Shown here: positions 1 to 8,527 of the stretch, in pieces | Numbering within the stretch: the first letter of the stretch is position 1 | Layout: every line of letters begins with the position of its first letter | Source of the DNA: Mesorhizobium sp. Root552 | GTDB taxonomy: Bacteria; Pseudomonadota; Alphaproteobacteria; Rhizobiales; Rhizobiaceae | Direction: 5' to 3' | Assembly (NCBI RefSeq): GCF_001427285.1 | Contig: NZ_LMFV01000045.1 | Coordinates: 222,708 to 255,721 of the forward strand | Length of the DNA stretch: 33,014 bases | The notes under the pieces: model-generated | The model's database searches: none | The model's input: only the letters and a program-made list of their open reading frames with translations | Told to the model about the DNA's origin: nothing | Program-made: the position numbers and the translations under genes

Positions 1-33
1 CCCAAGGTGGTGTGGATCAACACCGGCCGCTGA
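1..33 (+). CDS. C-terminal end of an upstream gene, probably aldehyde dehydrogenase (partial)
   Basis: Frame 1 reads PKVVWINTGR and then TGA at 31-33. Many NAD(P)-dependent aldehyde dehydrogenases end in a short tail of the form K-x-V-W-I-N, so this is probably the last strand of such an enzyme. The next gene is a hydrolase domain of 10-formyltetrahydrofolate dehydrogenase type, an enzyme that in animals is fused to an aldehyde dehydrogenase, and this supports the reading. Only ten residues are visible, so the family is an inference; the existence of a stop-terminated reading frame is what is actually seen. Confidence 0.4.
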   Translation, partial: PKVVWINTGR

Positions 34-203
34 GGCGCGGCAAGCTGATCCCAGTCCGATCTTATGTGGGCTGGGCCATATGTGAGAATTGAGGCAAGGC
101 CGGACATTGGCCTTTCCTGAGTAGCGAGACCTGATCCGCTTGTCCCTTGGCCTGCGCCGTGCGCGGGAACGGGAAAGCCATGCCTGACACGAAAGGAGCA
201 GCC

Positions 204-1139
204 ATGCGTATTGCCATCATCGGACAACAGGCGTTCGGCGCCAGCGTGCTTGAAGCCTTCCTCAAGCGCGGCGACGAGATCGCCGGCGTGTTCTGCGCGC
301 CGGAGAAGGCCGGCGCCAGGCCGGACCCGCTGAGGCTCGCCGCCGAGAAGGAAGGCCTCAAGGTGTTCCAGTTCCCGTCGCTGAAGGGCGAGCCTGCGAA
401 GCAGGCGCTGAAGGAGCTCGACGTGGAGCTTGGCGTCATGGCCTATGTGCTGCAGTTCGCGCCGCAGGACTTCGTCAACATCCCCAGGCACGGCATGATC
501 CAGTACCATCCCTCGCTGTTGCCGCAATACCGCGGCCCGAGCTCGATCAACTGGCCGATCATCAAGGGCGACACCAAGACAGGCCTCACCATCTTCCGTC
601 CCAATGACGGCCTCGACGAAGGTCCGGTGATCCTGCAGAAGACGGTCGCCATCGGCCCCGACGATACGCTCGGCTCCGTCTACTTCAACCACCTGTTCCC
701 GCTCGGCGTCGAGGCCATGCTGGAGGCGGCCGACCTCGTCGTCGCCGGCCAGCACCAGGAGATCGTGCAGGACGAGGCGCAGGCGAGCTACGAGGGCTGG
801 TGCAAGGACAAGGAAGCCCAGGTCAACTGGCACGCCCATATCGACCAGATCTACAACCTGATCCGTGGCTGCGATCCGGCGCCTGGCGCCTGGACCACCA
901 TCGGCGGCATCAAGGTTCGCCTCTATGAGACGCGCAAGCATCCGGTGCGCCGCTTCGAGGACGTACGCGGCAAGCCGGGCGAAATCAGCGCCATCGCGGA
1001 GAAGGGCGTCTCGATCATCGTGCAGGGCGGCCAGATCGAGCTCGGCGCCAAGATGCCCGCAGCCGAGTTCTTCACAAGCATCGGCTTCAACGTCGGCAAT
1101 GCGCTGACAGACCCGCTGCCCCTGCCAGAAGCAGCCTGA
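204..1139 (+). CDS. Formyltransferase-fold protein, 10-formyl-THF dehydrogenase hydrolase-domain type
   Basis: This 311-residue protein has an N-terminal formyl-transferase domain (about 1-185) and a C-terminal formyltransferase domain (about 205-305). It resembles the N-terminal half of 10-formyltetrahydrofolate dehydrogenase more than methionyl-tRNA formyltransferase: HPSLLPQYRG at 102-111, then INW, GLTIF and DGLDEG follow in the FDH order, and later YEGW and a PGAW motif. His102 and Asp138 match the catalytic His and Asp, with the same 36-residue spacing as in FDH. The residue two before the His, Asn in most formyltransferases, is Gln100. The start at 204 is preferred to the longer frame from 147 because AAAGGAG lies just upstream and the domain begins there. 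It probably acts on 10-formyl-THF or another formylated compound; use on Met-tRNA seems unlikely. It lacks the carrier domain found in animal FDH. Confidence 0.8.
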   Translation: MRIAIIGQQAFGASVLEAFLKRGDEIAGVFCAPEKAGARPDPLRLAAEKEGLKVFQFPSLKGEPAKQALKELDVELGVMAYVLQFAPQDFVNIPRHGMIQYHPSLLPQYRGPSSINWPIIKGDTKTGLTIFRPNDGLDEGPVILQKTVAIGPDDTLGSVYFNHLFPLGVEAMLEAADLVVAGQHQEIVQDEAQASYEGWCKDKEAQVNWHAHIDQIYNLIRGCDPAPGAWTTIGGIKVRLYETRKHPVRRFEDVRGKPGEISAIAEKGVSIIVQGGQIELGAKMPAAEFFTSIGFNVGNALTDPLPLPEAA

Positions 1140-1170
1140 CGGCGAAGCTGGCTTCAAGGCCGATCGTTTA

Positions 1171-1199
1171 CGCCGCGCACCCGAAAGGGCTGCGCGGCG
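1171..1199. terminator. Strong hairpin between convergent genes, likely bidirectional terminator
   Basis: Nine-base arms CGCCGCGCA (1171-1179) and TGCGCGGCG (1191-1199) are perfectly complementary. Inside them CCC and GGG pair around a GAAA tetraloop, with one bulged C at 1190. The hairpin lies in the 81-base gap between the stops of two convergent genes. No good T-run follows on either strand, so it may slow polymerase or protect 3' ends rather than act as a classical intrinsic terminator. Confidence 0.5.
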
Positions 1200-1220
1200 C
1201 GCTGTTTCAGGCTGGTGGGT

Positions 1221-1460
1221 TTATTCCTGATCCTGGGGCGTCGAAGCCGGTGGGTCTTCGGTCTCTTCCTCGTTGTCACGGCCCGGGATGACATAGACAC
1301 CCTTCAGCCAGCGATTGAGGTCGATGTCCTTGCAGCGTTTCGAGCAGAACGGATAAGTGTCGCGCGCCGATGGCCTGCCGCATTCCGGGCATGGCCTCTT
1401 CGGACGCAAGGGTGTGACGGAGTTGTCGCCGACGCTCACGACAACCCGCTTGCCGGCCAT
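1221..1460 (-). CDS. yacG: YacG-type zinc-binding DNA gyrase inhibitor
   Basis: This 79-residue protein carries the YacG four-cysteine zinc site: CPEC near residue 24 and FCSKRC near residue 38, followed by the family signature [11 protein letters not shown] and a VIPG strand. YacG in Escherichia coli binds GyrB and inhibits gyrase. The tail after the domain is acidic (EEETEDPP) and slightly longer than in the E. coli protein. The start overlaps the end of the maf gene by 25 bases, so the two are probably translated together. It is the last gene of the murA-to-yacG operon and faces the hairpin at 1171-1199. Confidence 0.88.
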   Translation of the reverse strand: MAGKRVVVSVGDNSVTPLRPKRPCPECGRPSARDTYPFCSKRCKDIDLNRWLKGVYVIPGRDNEEETEDPPASTPQDQE

Positions 1461-2071
1461 TTGGCGCGCGTATTGAAGCCTTCGCCGGCCAATAGCGCGA
1501 CGGTTTCATAGAGCGGCAAGCCGACGACATTGGTATAGGAGCCGACCAGCTTGACCACGAACGAGCCGGCAAGGCCCTGCACGCCATAGCCGCCTGCCTT
1601 GCCGCGCCATTCGCCGGACGCGATGTACTTCTCAATGTCCTCGCGCGGCAGCCGCTTGAAGCGTACGCGCGTCTCGACGAGTCGTTGACGGAACTTGCCG
1701 CCCGGCACGATGACGCACACGCCGGTATAGACGCGGTGCGAACGCCCGGACAGCAACTGCAGGCAGTTGGTGGCCTCTTCGATGGTCTCGGCTTTCGGCA
1801 GGATGCGCCGCCCCACCGCCACCACTGTATCGGCGGCGAGCACGAAGCCGGGCTCATACTGAGCTTCCGCCATCATCGAGCCGAGTGCTTTCTCCGCCTT
1901 GTCTTTCGACAGGCGCTTGGCCAGCGAGCGCGGATGCTCCGCCCTCAGCGGTGTCTCGTCGACATCTGCCGGAAACACGCGGTCGGGCTCGATGCCGGCC
2001 TGCTGCAGCAGTTCGATCCTGCGCGGCGAACCCGAGGCAAGCACGAGTCTGTGCGGTTTGCTCTCAGCCAT
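1436..2071 (-). CDS. maf: Maf/Ham1-superfamily nucleoside triphosphate pyrophosphatase
   Basis: This 211-residue protein opens with [10 protein letters not shown], the Maf signature that binds the triphosphate. DVDE follows near residue 37, AADTVV near residue 80, and the [13 protein letters not shown] stretch near residue 159. Maf proteins hydrolyse non-canonical or modified nucleoside triphosphates (dTTP, UTP, m7GTP and similar) to monophosphates in the cytoplasm, and some affect septation. The gene starts 24 bases after infA and overlaps yacG at its 3' end. This infA-maf-yacG order is common in alphaproteobacteria. Confidence 0.93.
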   Translation of the reverse strand: MAESKPHRLVLASGSPRRIELLQQAGIEPDRVFPADVDETPLRAEHPRSLAKRLSKDKAEKALGSMMAEAQYEPGFVLAADTVVAVGRRILPKAETIEEATNCLQLLSGRSHRVYTGVCVIVPGGKFRQRLVETRVRFKRLPREDIEKYIASGEWRGKAGGYGVQGLAGSFVVKLVGSYTNVVGLPLYETVALLAGEGFNTRAKWPASGLS

Positions 2072-2095
2072 TCAAAGCCGTGCCCTGAGCTATGA

Positions 2096-2314
2096 TTATT
2101 TGAAACGATAAGTGATGCGGCCCTTGGTCAGGTCGTAGGGCGTCATCTCGACCAGGACCTTGTCGCCGGTGAGCACGCGGATACGGTTCTTGCGCATGCG
2201 GCCGGCGGTGTGGGCGATGATCTCATGTTCGTTTTCGAGCTTGACCCTGAACATGGCGTTCGGCAGCAATTCCGTCACCACGCCCGGAAACTCGAGGACT
2301 TCTTCCTTCGGCAT
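2096..2314 (-). CDS. infA: Translation initiation factor IF-1
   Basis: The 72-residue protein begins [11 protein letters not shown] and ends [12 protein letters not shown]. It is a complete OB-fold IF-1 with the usual [10 protein letters not shown] segment. IF-1 binds the 30S A site during initiation. The frame is open upstream to 2338, but the start at 2314 gives the standard length and has AAAGG about nine bases upstream. It lies in the middle of a metabolic operon instead of a ribosomal-protein operon, which is the usual place in rhizobia. Confidence 0.96.
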
Positions 2315-2427
2315 TCGATACCTTTGCTTGGATGGCATTTCCGGCGCGTCGGCTGGAAATTGCGCGGAACCTATATGATAAACTGGCTTTTGTGAACACG
2401 CTTAGAGCAACTTGGGCCGATGTTGTC

Positions 2428-2874
2428 CTACGTATCCTTGCTCGGCGTATCCGGCGGCAGAAATCGGTTGCCGATGCGCACTTTAAGGCGCTCGCGCACG
2501 TCGCGATAAGCGGCCATGATCTGCTCGCGCGTTCCGGTGATCGTCGTCGGATCGGGCATCGGCCAGTATTCGACATCGACCGACATCGAGCGGGTAAACT
2601 CCAGCGCCGCGTGATGCGCCTGCGGCGACAGCGTGATGATCAGGTCGAAATAGGCATCGTCCAGATCGTCGACCGAACGTGGATGCCTCTCGCCAAGCGA
2701 AATGCCTTCCTCGGCAAGCACAGCATCGACGAAAGGATCGCGCTCGCCCCGATGGACGCCGGCCGATGCGAGAAATATGTCGTCCGGCAGCATTTTCTTC
2801 GCCAGCACCTCGGCCATCGGCGAGCGCACCGCGTTCATGCCGCACATGAACAGGATGGAACGAGGCCCCGCCAG
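2428..2874 (-). CDS. Low-molecular-weight phosphotyrosine phosphatase family protein (start uncertain)
   Basis: The protein carries a LMW-PTP/arsenate-reductase phosphate loop, CGMNAVRS (C-x5-R-S), after the strand SILFM. A late MPDPTT matches the Asp general-acid loop. It could remove phosphate from protein tyrosines or act on a small molecule; no arsenic genes are nearby. The only ATG that keeps the first strand is at 2985. That start would add an arginine-rich leader lying entirely inside the upstream gene, which looks like shadow coding. No in-frame GTG or TTG is available between. A CTG at 2874, one base after the upstream stop and five bases after GAGG, gives a normal length of 148 residues and is my preferred start. 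Rhizobia keep this gene between UPF0262 and infA. Confidence 0.78.
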   Translation of the reverse strand: MAGPRSILFMCGMNAVRSPMAEVLAKKMLPDDIFLASAGVHRGERDPFVDAVLAEEGISLGERHPRSVDDLDDAYFDLIITLSPQAHHAALEFTRSMSVDVEYWPMPDPTTITGTREQIMAAYRDVRERLKVRIGNRFLPPDTPSKDT

Positions 2875-2875
2875 C

Positions 2876-3361
2876 TCAGCCTCGCCAATGCAGCACGCAG
2901 ACCAGCGTGAACAGGCGGCGCGCCGTGTCGAAATCGATGTCGATCTTTCCGGCCAGCCTGTCGAGAAGCGTCTGCGAACCCTCATTGTGCAGTCCGCGCC
3001 GGCCCATGTCGATTGCCTCGATATGGCTTGGCGTCGCAGAACGGATGGCGTCGTAGTAGCTCTCGCAGATCATGTAGTAGTCCTTGACGATGCGCCTGAA
3101 CGGCGTCAGCGACAGGATATGGGTAACGACGGTTGCGCCGTCCTCGCGGCTGATGGCGAACACCAGCCGGGATTCCGCAAGTGAGAGTTTTAGTTTGTAG
3201 GGCCCGCTGCCTTCATCGGTCACCGGGCGGAAACTGTTCTCCTCGATGAGGTCGAAGATCGCCACCGCGCGCTCGTGCTCGACATCAGGGGTCGAACGCC
3301 CGATGGTTTCGTCGAGCTCGACGTCGATCAGTCTGTTGCGGTTCCGATCGGGCCCCGACAT
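2876..3361 (-). CDS. UPF0262 family protein
   Basis: This 161-residue protein matches the alphaproteobacterial UPF0262 family: an N-terminal LIDVELDE strand, [10 protein letters not shown], then [15 protein letters not shown] and a C-terminal helix rich in aromatic and hydrophobic residues. Its function is unknown. It sits six bases after hisD, and the phosphatase gene probably begins one base after its stop, so it is tightly embedded in the operon. There is no signal peptide or membrane segment. Confidence 0.9.
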   Translation of the reverse strand: MSGPDRNRNRLIDVELDETIGRSTPDVEHERAVAIFDLIEENSFRPVTDEGSGPYKLKLSLAESRLVFAISREDGATVVTHILSLTPFRRIVKDYYMICESYYDAIRSATPSHIEAIDMGRRGLHNEGSQTLLDRLAGKIDIDFDTARRLFTLVCVLHWRG

Positions 3362-3367
3362 CGCCGC

Positions 3368-4660
3368 CTACATGTTCAAACGGATGGCGACGGAGCGCCC
3401 GTGGGCATCGAGACCTTCGGCCTTGGCAAGCGCGATTGCCGCCGGCGCAAGCGCGCGCAACTGTTCGGCGCCGAGCTTCAGGATCGACGTGCGCTTGACG
3501 AAATCGAGTACGGACAGGCCCGACGAGAACCGCGCCGAGCGGGCGGTGGGCAGCACGTGGTTGGAGCCGCCGACATAGTCGCCGATCACTTCCGGCGTAT
3601 GGCGGCCGATGAACACCGCGCCTGCATTGCGGATGCGCGACAGGAAGGCTTCCGGTTCGTCGATGGCCAGTTCGAGATGTTCTGCTGCTATGCGGTCGAC
3701 CAGCGGCACCGCATCGTCGAACGAACCGACCAGGATGACCGCACCGAAATCACGCCAGCTCTGTGCTGCCGTCTCGGCTCGCGACAATTGCTGAAGCTGG
3801 CGTTCCACCGCAGCTTCGACCGCCTTGCCGAACTTGGCGTCGTCGGTGATCAGGATGGACTGCGCCGAGGCGTCGTGCTCGGCCTGCGCGAGCAGGTCGG
3901 CCGCGATCCATTCGGGATCGTTGGTGGCATCGGCCACGACCAGAACTTCGGAAGGGCCCGCGATCATGTCGATGCCGACGGTGCCGAACACCTGGCGCTT
4001 GGCGGCGGCGACATAGGCGTTGCCCGGACCGACGATCTTGGCCACCGGGCGGATCGTTTCCGTGCCGTAGGCCAGCGCTGCCACCGCCTGCGCGCCGCCG
4101 ATGCGGTAGATCTCGGAAATGCCGGCAAGATCGGCTGCGACCAGAACCAGCGGGTTGATGACGCCGCCGGAGGCCGGCACCACCATGACGATGCGCTCGA
4201 CGCCCGCGACCAGCGCCGGCATGGAATTCATCAGCACCGAACTCGGGTAGCTTGCCGTGCCGCCCGGAACATACAGTCCCACCGATTCGATCGCCGTCCA
4301 GCGCGACCCGAGTTCGACACCGATCGCGTCGGTATAGCGGTCGTCCTTCGGCTTCTGGCGGGCGTGGTGGGAATGGATGCGGTCACGCGCCAGCTTCAGC
4401 GCCTCGACGGTGGCGGCGTCAGCGACGTTGTAGGCTGCCTCGATATCGGTGCGGGAAACGGCGATGCCAAGTTGGCCGAGGTCGGCCCGATCGAACTTCT
4501 TCGTATAGTCGACAAGGGCCTTGTCGCCTTCGGCGCGTACCCGCCGCACGATGTCGCGCACCACAGCATCGACGTCTGCCGAGACCTCGCGCTTGGTCGA
4601 GAGAAAAGCTGCAAAGCGCTGCTCGAACCCTGGTTCGGACTGTGTGAGGGTAATCGCCAT
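3368..4660 (-). CDS. hisD: Histidinol dehydrogenase
   Basis: The 430-residue product catalyses the last two steps of histidine synthesis, oxidising L-histidinol to L-histidine with NAD and zinc. Family landmarks are VGLYVPGG, the IVGPGNAYVAAAKR stretch, GPSEVLV, LLAQAEHD, and AAEHLELA, whose Glu-His pair is catalytic. The frame is open to 4747, but the ATG at 4660 gives the standard length and the typical beginning MAITL. It lies seven bases after the DUF2948 gene. It is the only his gene in the window, as is common in alphaproteobacteria, where the pathway is scattered. Confidence 0.96.
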   Translation of the reverse strand: MAITLTQSEPGFEQRFAAFLSTKREVSADVDAVVRDIVRRVRAEGDKALVDYTKKFDRADLGQLGIAVSRTDIEAAYNVADAATVEALKLARDRIHSHHARQKPKDDRYTDAIGVELGSRWTAIESVGLYVPGGTASYPSSVLMNSMPALVAGVERIVMVVPASGGVINPLVLVAADLAGISEIYRIGGAQAVAALAYGTETIRPVAKIVGPGNAYVAAAKRQVFGTVGIDMIAGPSEVLVVADATNDPEWIAADLLAQAEHDASAQSILITDDAKFGKAVEAAVERQLQQLSRAETAAQSWRDFGAVILVGSFDDAVPLVDRIAAEHLELAIDEPEAFLSRIRNAGAVFIGRHTPEVIGDYVGGSNHVLPTARSARFSSGLSVLDFVKRTSILKLGAEQLRALAPAAIALAKAEGLDAHGRSVAIRLNM

Positions 4661-4667
4661 CGCTTGC

Positions 4668-5102
4668 TCAGATCCTGTGCCAGGGGCGGGACGACGCCTG
4701 CCACGCGCCGCCGAGATCGGCAAGGCGCGCTTCGACGCACTCGACATCGAGCATGATCGCGCCGCCGCCGGAAAAAACCAACTCTATGATTCCAGCGGGT
4801 GCGGTGATCGGAAGGTAGCTGATCGCAAGCAGGGAAAGCACCTCTTCCGGCTTGTTGCGGGCGATGCCGGAGGTCTTTGCACCCAGCACGCGGTCGAAGT
4901 GGAGCACGCTCTGGCGGCGCTCATTGTGCTTGCGCAGGAAGCCGGACTTCTTCTCCCAGGCAAAGCGGTTCATCGCCACCACGAAACGCTTGGCTGTAGG
5001 CAAAAATTCGAGATCGCCAACCTTCAGCACGGCATCCTGCACATGCGCCGAAATGACGTTCAGGTCCTGGCCGTCGAGCGCGATGAGCTTGAGTGCTTCC
5101 AT
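4668..5102 (-). CDS. DUF2948 family protein
   Basis: This 144-residue cytoplasmic protein fits the alphaproteobacterial DUF2948 family: it opens MEALKLIALDGQDL, continues with ISAHVQDAV and FLPTAKRFVVAMNRF, has RRQSVLHFDRV in the middle, and ends GGGAIMLDVECVEARL. No catalytic motif is recognised. It almost always precedes hisD in rhizobia, but no role has been assigned as far as I know. Confidence 0.88.
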   Translation of the reverse strand: MEALKLIALDGQDLNVISAHVQDAVLKVGDLEFLPTAKRFVVAMNRFAWEKKSGFLRKHNERRQSVLHFDRVLGAKTSGIARNKPEEVLSLLAISYLPITAPAGIIELVFSGGGAIMLDVECVEARLADLGGAWQASSRPWHRI

Positions 5103-5119
5103 GCCGGTTTCGCACCTGC

Positions 5120-5141
5120 GAAGGTTATTCGTACAACCTTC
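5120..5141. repeat. Perfect 7-bp inverted repeat in the murA-DUF2948 gap
   Basis: GAAGGTT (5120-5126) and AACCTTC (5135-5141) flank an eight-base spacer, 18 bases upstream of the DUF2948 start. It could be an internal operon hairpin or a protein-binding site. No T-run follows, and chance cannot be excluded. Confidence 0.35.
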
Positions 5142-5193
5142 TGTTAGGCGGTCTTTCGAGCCCGCGCAACCGAGATGCGAGGCCGAGGTCCAA

Positions 5194-6483
5194 TCATCCG
5201 GAAATGCGCTCGATCACCGCGCCGCAGCCGGACAGCTTTTCCTCGAGACGTTCGAAGCCGCGGTCGAGATGGTAGACCCGGTTGACGAGCGTTTCGCCCT
5301 CCGCCGCAAGGCCTGCGATGACCAGCGAGACAGAGGCGCGCAGGTCGGTCGCCATCACCGGAGCGCCCTTCAGTTTCGACACACCATCGACGATCGCCGT
5401 CTGGCCGGACAGCGTGATATGGGCGCCGAGGCGGGCAAGTTCCTGCACGTGCATGAAGCGGTTTTCGAAGATCGTCTCGGTGATGTGCGACTTGCCCTTG
5501 GCCATCGTCATCAGGCCCATGAACTGTGCCTGCAGGTCGGTCGGAAAGCCGGGGAAGGGCGCGGTCGTGACATCGACCGGCGCAATGCCGGCACCGTTGC
5601 GCCTGACGCGGATTCCCTCATTGGTCGGCGTGATTTCCGCGCCGGTCTGGGCGATGACGTCAAGGGCCGACTGCAACAGGTCCGGCTCTGCGCCTTCCAG
5701 GACGACGTCGCCGCCGGTCATCGCCACGGCCATCGCGTAGGTGCCGGTTTCGATGCGGTCGGGAATGACACGCACGCTGGCGCCCGAAAGTTGGTCGACG
5801 CCGTCGATGGTGATGGTCGAGGTGCCGGCGCCTGAGACCTTCGCGCCCATCGCGTTCAGGCAGTCGGCGAGATTGACGATTTCAGGTTCGCGGGCGGCGT
5901 TTTCCAACACCGTTTCGCCACGCGCCAGTGATGCCGCCATCATCAGCACATGGGTCGCGCCGACCGAGACCTTGGGGAAGACATATCGGTTGCCCCTGAG
6001 GCGGTTCTTTGCCTTGGCGATGACGTAGCCGCTTTCGACGTCGATTGTCGCACCCAGCGCCTGCAGGCCGTCGATGAACAGGTCGACCGGCCGCGTGCCG
6101 ATGGCGCAGCCGCCGGGCAGCGAGACGCGCGCCTCGCCCATGCGGGCCAGCAGCGGGCCGATGACCCAGAACGAGGCGCGCATCTTCGAAACCAGCTCAT
6201 AGGGTGCGGTGGTATCTACGATGTTGCGGGCGGTGAAGTTGACGGTGCGAGAATAGGCTTCGCTCTGCCTCAGCCGGCGTCCGTTCACCGAATAGTCGAC
6301 GCCGTGATTGCCGAGAATGCGGGTCAATTGCTCGACATCGGCCAGGTGCGGCACATTTTCCAGCGTGAGAGTGCCGTCGGTGAGCAACGAGGCGATCATC
6401 AAAGGCAGGGCCGCGTTCTTTGCGCCCGAAATAGGAATGTTTCCGGAGAGCTCATTGCCTCCGACAATTCTGATGCGATCCAT
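5194..6483 (-). CDS. murA: UDP-N-acetylglucosamine 1-carboxyvinyltransferase
   Basis: The 429-residue enzyme transfers enolpyruvate from PEP to UDP-GlcNAc, the first committed step of peptidoglycan synthesis. It shows the two-lobed EPSP-synthase-like fold. [10 protein letters not shown] near residue 18 contains Lys22, and [10 protein letters not shown] near residue 123 contains the active-site Cys126 that fosfomycin alkylates, so this is the ordinary Cys-type enzyme. The start at 6483 gives MDRIRIVGG and the normal length; the longer open frame to 6558 is unsupported. It is the promoter-proximal gene of the eight-gene minus-strand operon that ends with yacG. Confidence 0.97.
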   Translation of the reverse strand: MDRIRIVGGNELSGNIPISGAKNAALPLMIASLLTDGTLTLENVPHLADVEQLTRILGNHGVDYSVNGRRLRQSEAYSRTVNFTARNIVDTTAPYELVSKMRASFWVIGPLLARMGEARVSLPGGCAIGTRPVDLFIDGLQALGATIDVESGYVIAKAKNRLRGNRYVFPKVSVGATHVLMMAASLARGETVLENAAREPEIVNLADCLNAMGAKVSGAGTSTITIDGVDQLSGASVRVIPDRIETGTYAMAVAMTGGDVVLEGAEPDLLQSALDVIAQTGAEITPTNEGIRVRRNGAGIAPVDVTTAPFPGFPTDLQAQFMGLMTMAKGKSHITETIFENRFMHVQELARLGAHITLSGQTAIVDGVSKLKGAPVMATDLRASVSLVIAGLAAEGETLVNRVYHLDRGFERLEEKLSGCGAVIERISG

Positions 6484-6605
6484 GAAGAAAGATCCCTGCG
6501 GCCAGAAAGGCCGGCTTTCAATCGGTTGAGTCCGGCTCTCTAGACGATTGGCCGGCACTGTTCAAGAAATTGCATGTTCCTGGCGCAGCTTGCGCATTGC
6601 CAGCG

Positions 6606-6779
6606 TCACTCTTTTGGCTTCTCCGCGGCCGCAAGCCCCTCAGGCCGCGTGTCTGCCTCGCCAGTACGCCGCGAGCGCATCTGGGCCTTGCGTTTCTGCA
6701 GATTTGCCCTGAGCGCCTCGGCCAGACGGGCCTTGCGCCGGTTGCCGTCGCCGCTTCCATGTTCCTTCTTTTGCGTCAT
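6606..6779 (-). CDS. Small basic hypothetical protein
   Basis: The 57-residue product, beginning MTQKKEHGSG, is very rich in Arg, Lys and Ala. Its central helix contains RRKARLAEALRANLQKRKAQ, which looks amphipathic and could bind nucleic acid. Short proteins of this kind are often found beside murA in Rhizobiales and have no known function. An in-frame GTG at 6797 would add six residues but has no ribosome-binding site; the purine stretch AGGGGA directly before the ATG is close for a normal site, so the start is not settled. Confidence 0.6.
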   Translation of the reverse strand: MTQKKEHGSGDGNRRKARLAEALRANLQKRKAQMRSRRTGEADTRPEGLAAAEKPKE

Positions 6780-6916
6780 TCCCCTGTCCCCAAACACCGA
6801 AAATCAATAGCCGGGAATGTGGCAAGCCCATGTCGGCGGGGACGGCTTTTCACAAGCCGCGATAGATGCCTTGCACTCCGGGAAGTGATGTGGCAGAAGT
6901 CCGCCGCATCCGGAAC

Positions 6917-6991
<75 letters not shown>

Positions 6992-7096
6992 TTTCCCCTC
7001 TCTGCTTACATGATATGTTGACGCAATGGCGTCATAGTGGCGACGACCGGCAACAGGCTGGAATGCTGGCACATCTGGCAATTCGGGGGAACTGGG

Positions 7097-8488
7097 ATGT
7101 ACGAGTGCTTGCAAGCTTTTCAACGAGCGATCAAGACGCCATTCCTGCTCATTTTGACCATTGCCATTTCGATCATCTGTTCAGGCCTCACCTCGCCGGC
7201 GGCTGCGGGATCGTTCACGCTCAAGATCAGTGACGAAAAATCCATGGAGCTGGATATCGACATACCGCCCATGCTTGAGGCCAGGCTCGACGGTAGTTTC
7301 ATATTTATCAGTGGGTTGAGCGAATGGAGCGAGTTCTACGAGACGGAGAATCTCGATTTTCCACACATATCCATAACCAACTCAGTCTATAGCCCAAGGT
7401 CATGCATATCCGCCGCAAACGATCTCTACCTTGAGCCGGGTATCAACAATAATCTCAGCGATGATCAGAAAGTAGTTTTCAGCAGACTGGAGATGCTGGA
7501 GTGCATCGTATCCATCCTGAATGATGATGGCAGCCGCGACGCTATACTGTATTTCTGGTATCCAAAGCACGAAAGCTTCATTGAAATAAGTATTGATGGC
7601 ATCACAAATGTAAATAAGGACATTTACAACTACACCATACAGCCGATCGTCGATTCATTTCGTCAACGATACGCCGAAAAACTCCAGGATGTCGCGGAGG
7701 CCGCCCGTCTGGTCAATCGTAACGACCCCTCGCTTCCGGACGGTGCAAACAATCTGCTGGTCCTTTTGGGGGAGATGAACGCTGCGCAGCAGCGCTCTGA
7801 AGAAGCCAAGGCGACCAAAAGCGAGATTTATGCGAGGTTGGTGGCGAAGAAGGATGTGAACTCGCCTGAAACCAGCGGATCGGACGATAGCGGCAGTTAT
7901 GCCGACGCAAGTGAGCCGGGCGATGTTGAAGAGCCGCAATCGGGCAGCGAAAATCTGTCCGGCGCGTCCTCCTTGCCGAGCAACCAAGTGGCGTTCACGG
8001 TCAAGAATGACACCGGCAGGCAACTGCTGCTGAAATTCTTCGAGTTTGAGAACGCAAACGGCAAATCACCATCCAGATACTATCCTAAATATGACAAGGC
8101 CTGGGTTATCGGCTCAAGCGAGAAGGGCAGGTATCCGCTAACTTGCACCCCCGGCCGCATCGTATGCATGGGAGCAGAATTCGATTCCGACAGGAAAGCG
8201 CAAAGCGGCGTCTATTGGGGCGTATCGGTGGACGCTCGTGAAGCCTGTGACACATGCTGCCTGACCTGCGGTGGATCGTCTACCGAGTGGAACCTGACCT
8301 GGGATGGCAAGCGCAATCCACCGCAAGTCGCTGGCGGAGGGGCTAACAACTCGGCAAATGCCGAGGCGCTGGGCACGATTATCGGCACCATTGGCGGGGC
8401 TATCCTGAACGGCCAGCACCAGCAGTCCTACACGCCTTCCGCACCGCCGAAAGGCCCCGCGTGGAGGCCATCAGGCATTTCCAAATAA
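7097..8488 (+). CDS. Exported protein of unknown function with C-terminal six-cysteine domain
   Basis: The 463-residue product is not recognised with confidence. It begins with a Sec signal (about 14-38: TPFLLILTIAISIICSG then PAAAG). An N-terminal domain of about 150 residues is rich in Asp, Asn and Ile; a helical stretch around 190-250 and an acidic Ser/Gly linker (about 254-295) follow. The C-terminal domain (about 296-405) has cysteines at 350, 357, 384, 387, 388 and 391, arranged C-x6-C-x26-C-x2-CC-x2-C. A YWGVSVD strand lies between the cysteine groups. A Gly/Asn-rich hydrophobic tail ends the protein. I have an impression, not verified, that small secreted alphaproteobacterial proteins share this Cys/YWGV pattern. 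GGGGGA precedes the ATG at 7097; the longer frame from 7037 is unlikely. The codons are visibly more AT-rich than in neighbouring genes, and it is a single-gene unit after tRNA-Thr, which suggests late arrival. Confidence 0.75.
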   Translation: MYECLQAFQRAIKTPFLLILTIAISIICSGLTSPAAAGSFTLKISDEKSMELDIDIPPMLEARLDGSFIFISGLSEWSEFYETENLDFPHISITNSVYSPRSCISAANDLYLEPGINNNLSDDQKVVFSRLEMLECIVSILNDDGSRDAILYFWYPKHESFIEISIDGITNVNKDIYNYTIQPIVDSFRQRYAEKLQDVAEAARLVNRNDPSLPDGANNLLVLLGEMNAAQQRSEEAKATKSEIYARLVAKKDVNSPETSGSDDSGSYADASEPGDVEEPQSGSENLSGASSLPSNQVAFTVKNDTGRQLLLKFFEFENANGKSPSRYYPKYDKAWVIGSSEKGRYPLTCTPGRIVCMGAEFDSDRKAQSGVYWGVSVDAREACDTCCLTCGGSSTEWNLTWDGKRNPPQVAGGGANNSANAEALGTIIGTIGGAILNGQHQQSYTPSAPPKGPAWRPSGISK

Positions 8489-8527
8489 CGTAACTCAGCT
8501 CGATTGAGACCGGAGACCGTTCCTCCT

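Noticed and set aside
2875..2985. N-terminal extension of the phosphatase from the ATG at 2985
   Set aside because: The leader is Arg/Ser-rich, lies wholly within UPF0262 coding sequence and would delay the family's first strand by about 40 residues.
3275..4756. Long open frame (493 codons) antisense to hisD
   Set aside because: It mirrors hisD codon structure, is rich in Arg, His and Asp with no recognisable motif, and has no independent ribosome-binding site. It is a shadow frame typical of GC-rich DNA.
5743..6028. Short frames within murA as separate small genes
   Set aside because: They overlap essential murA sequence in other frames and have no start context.
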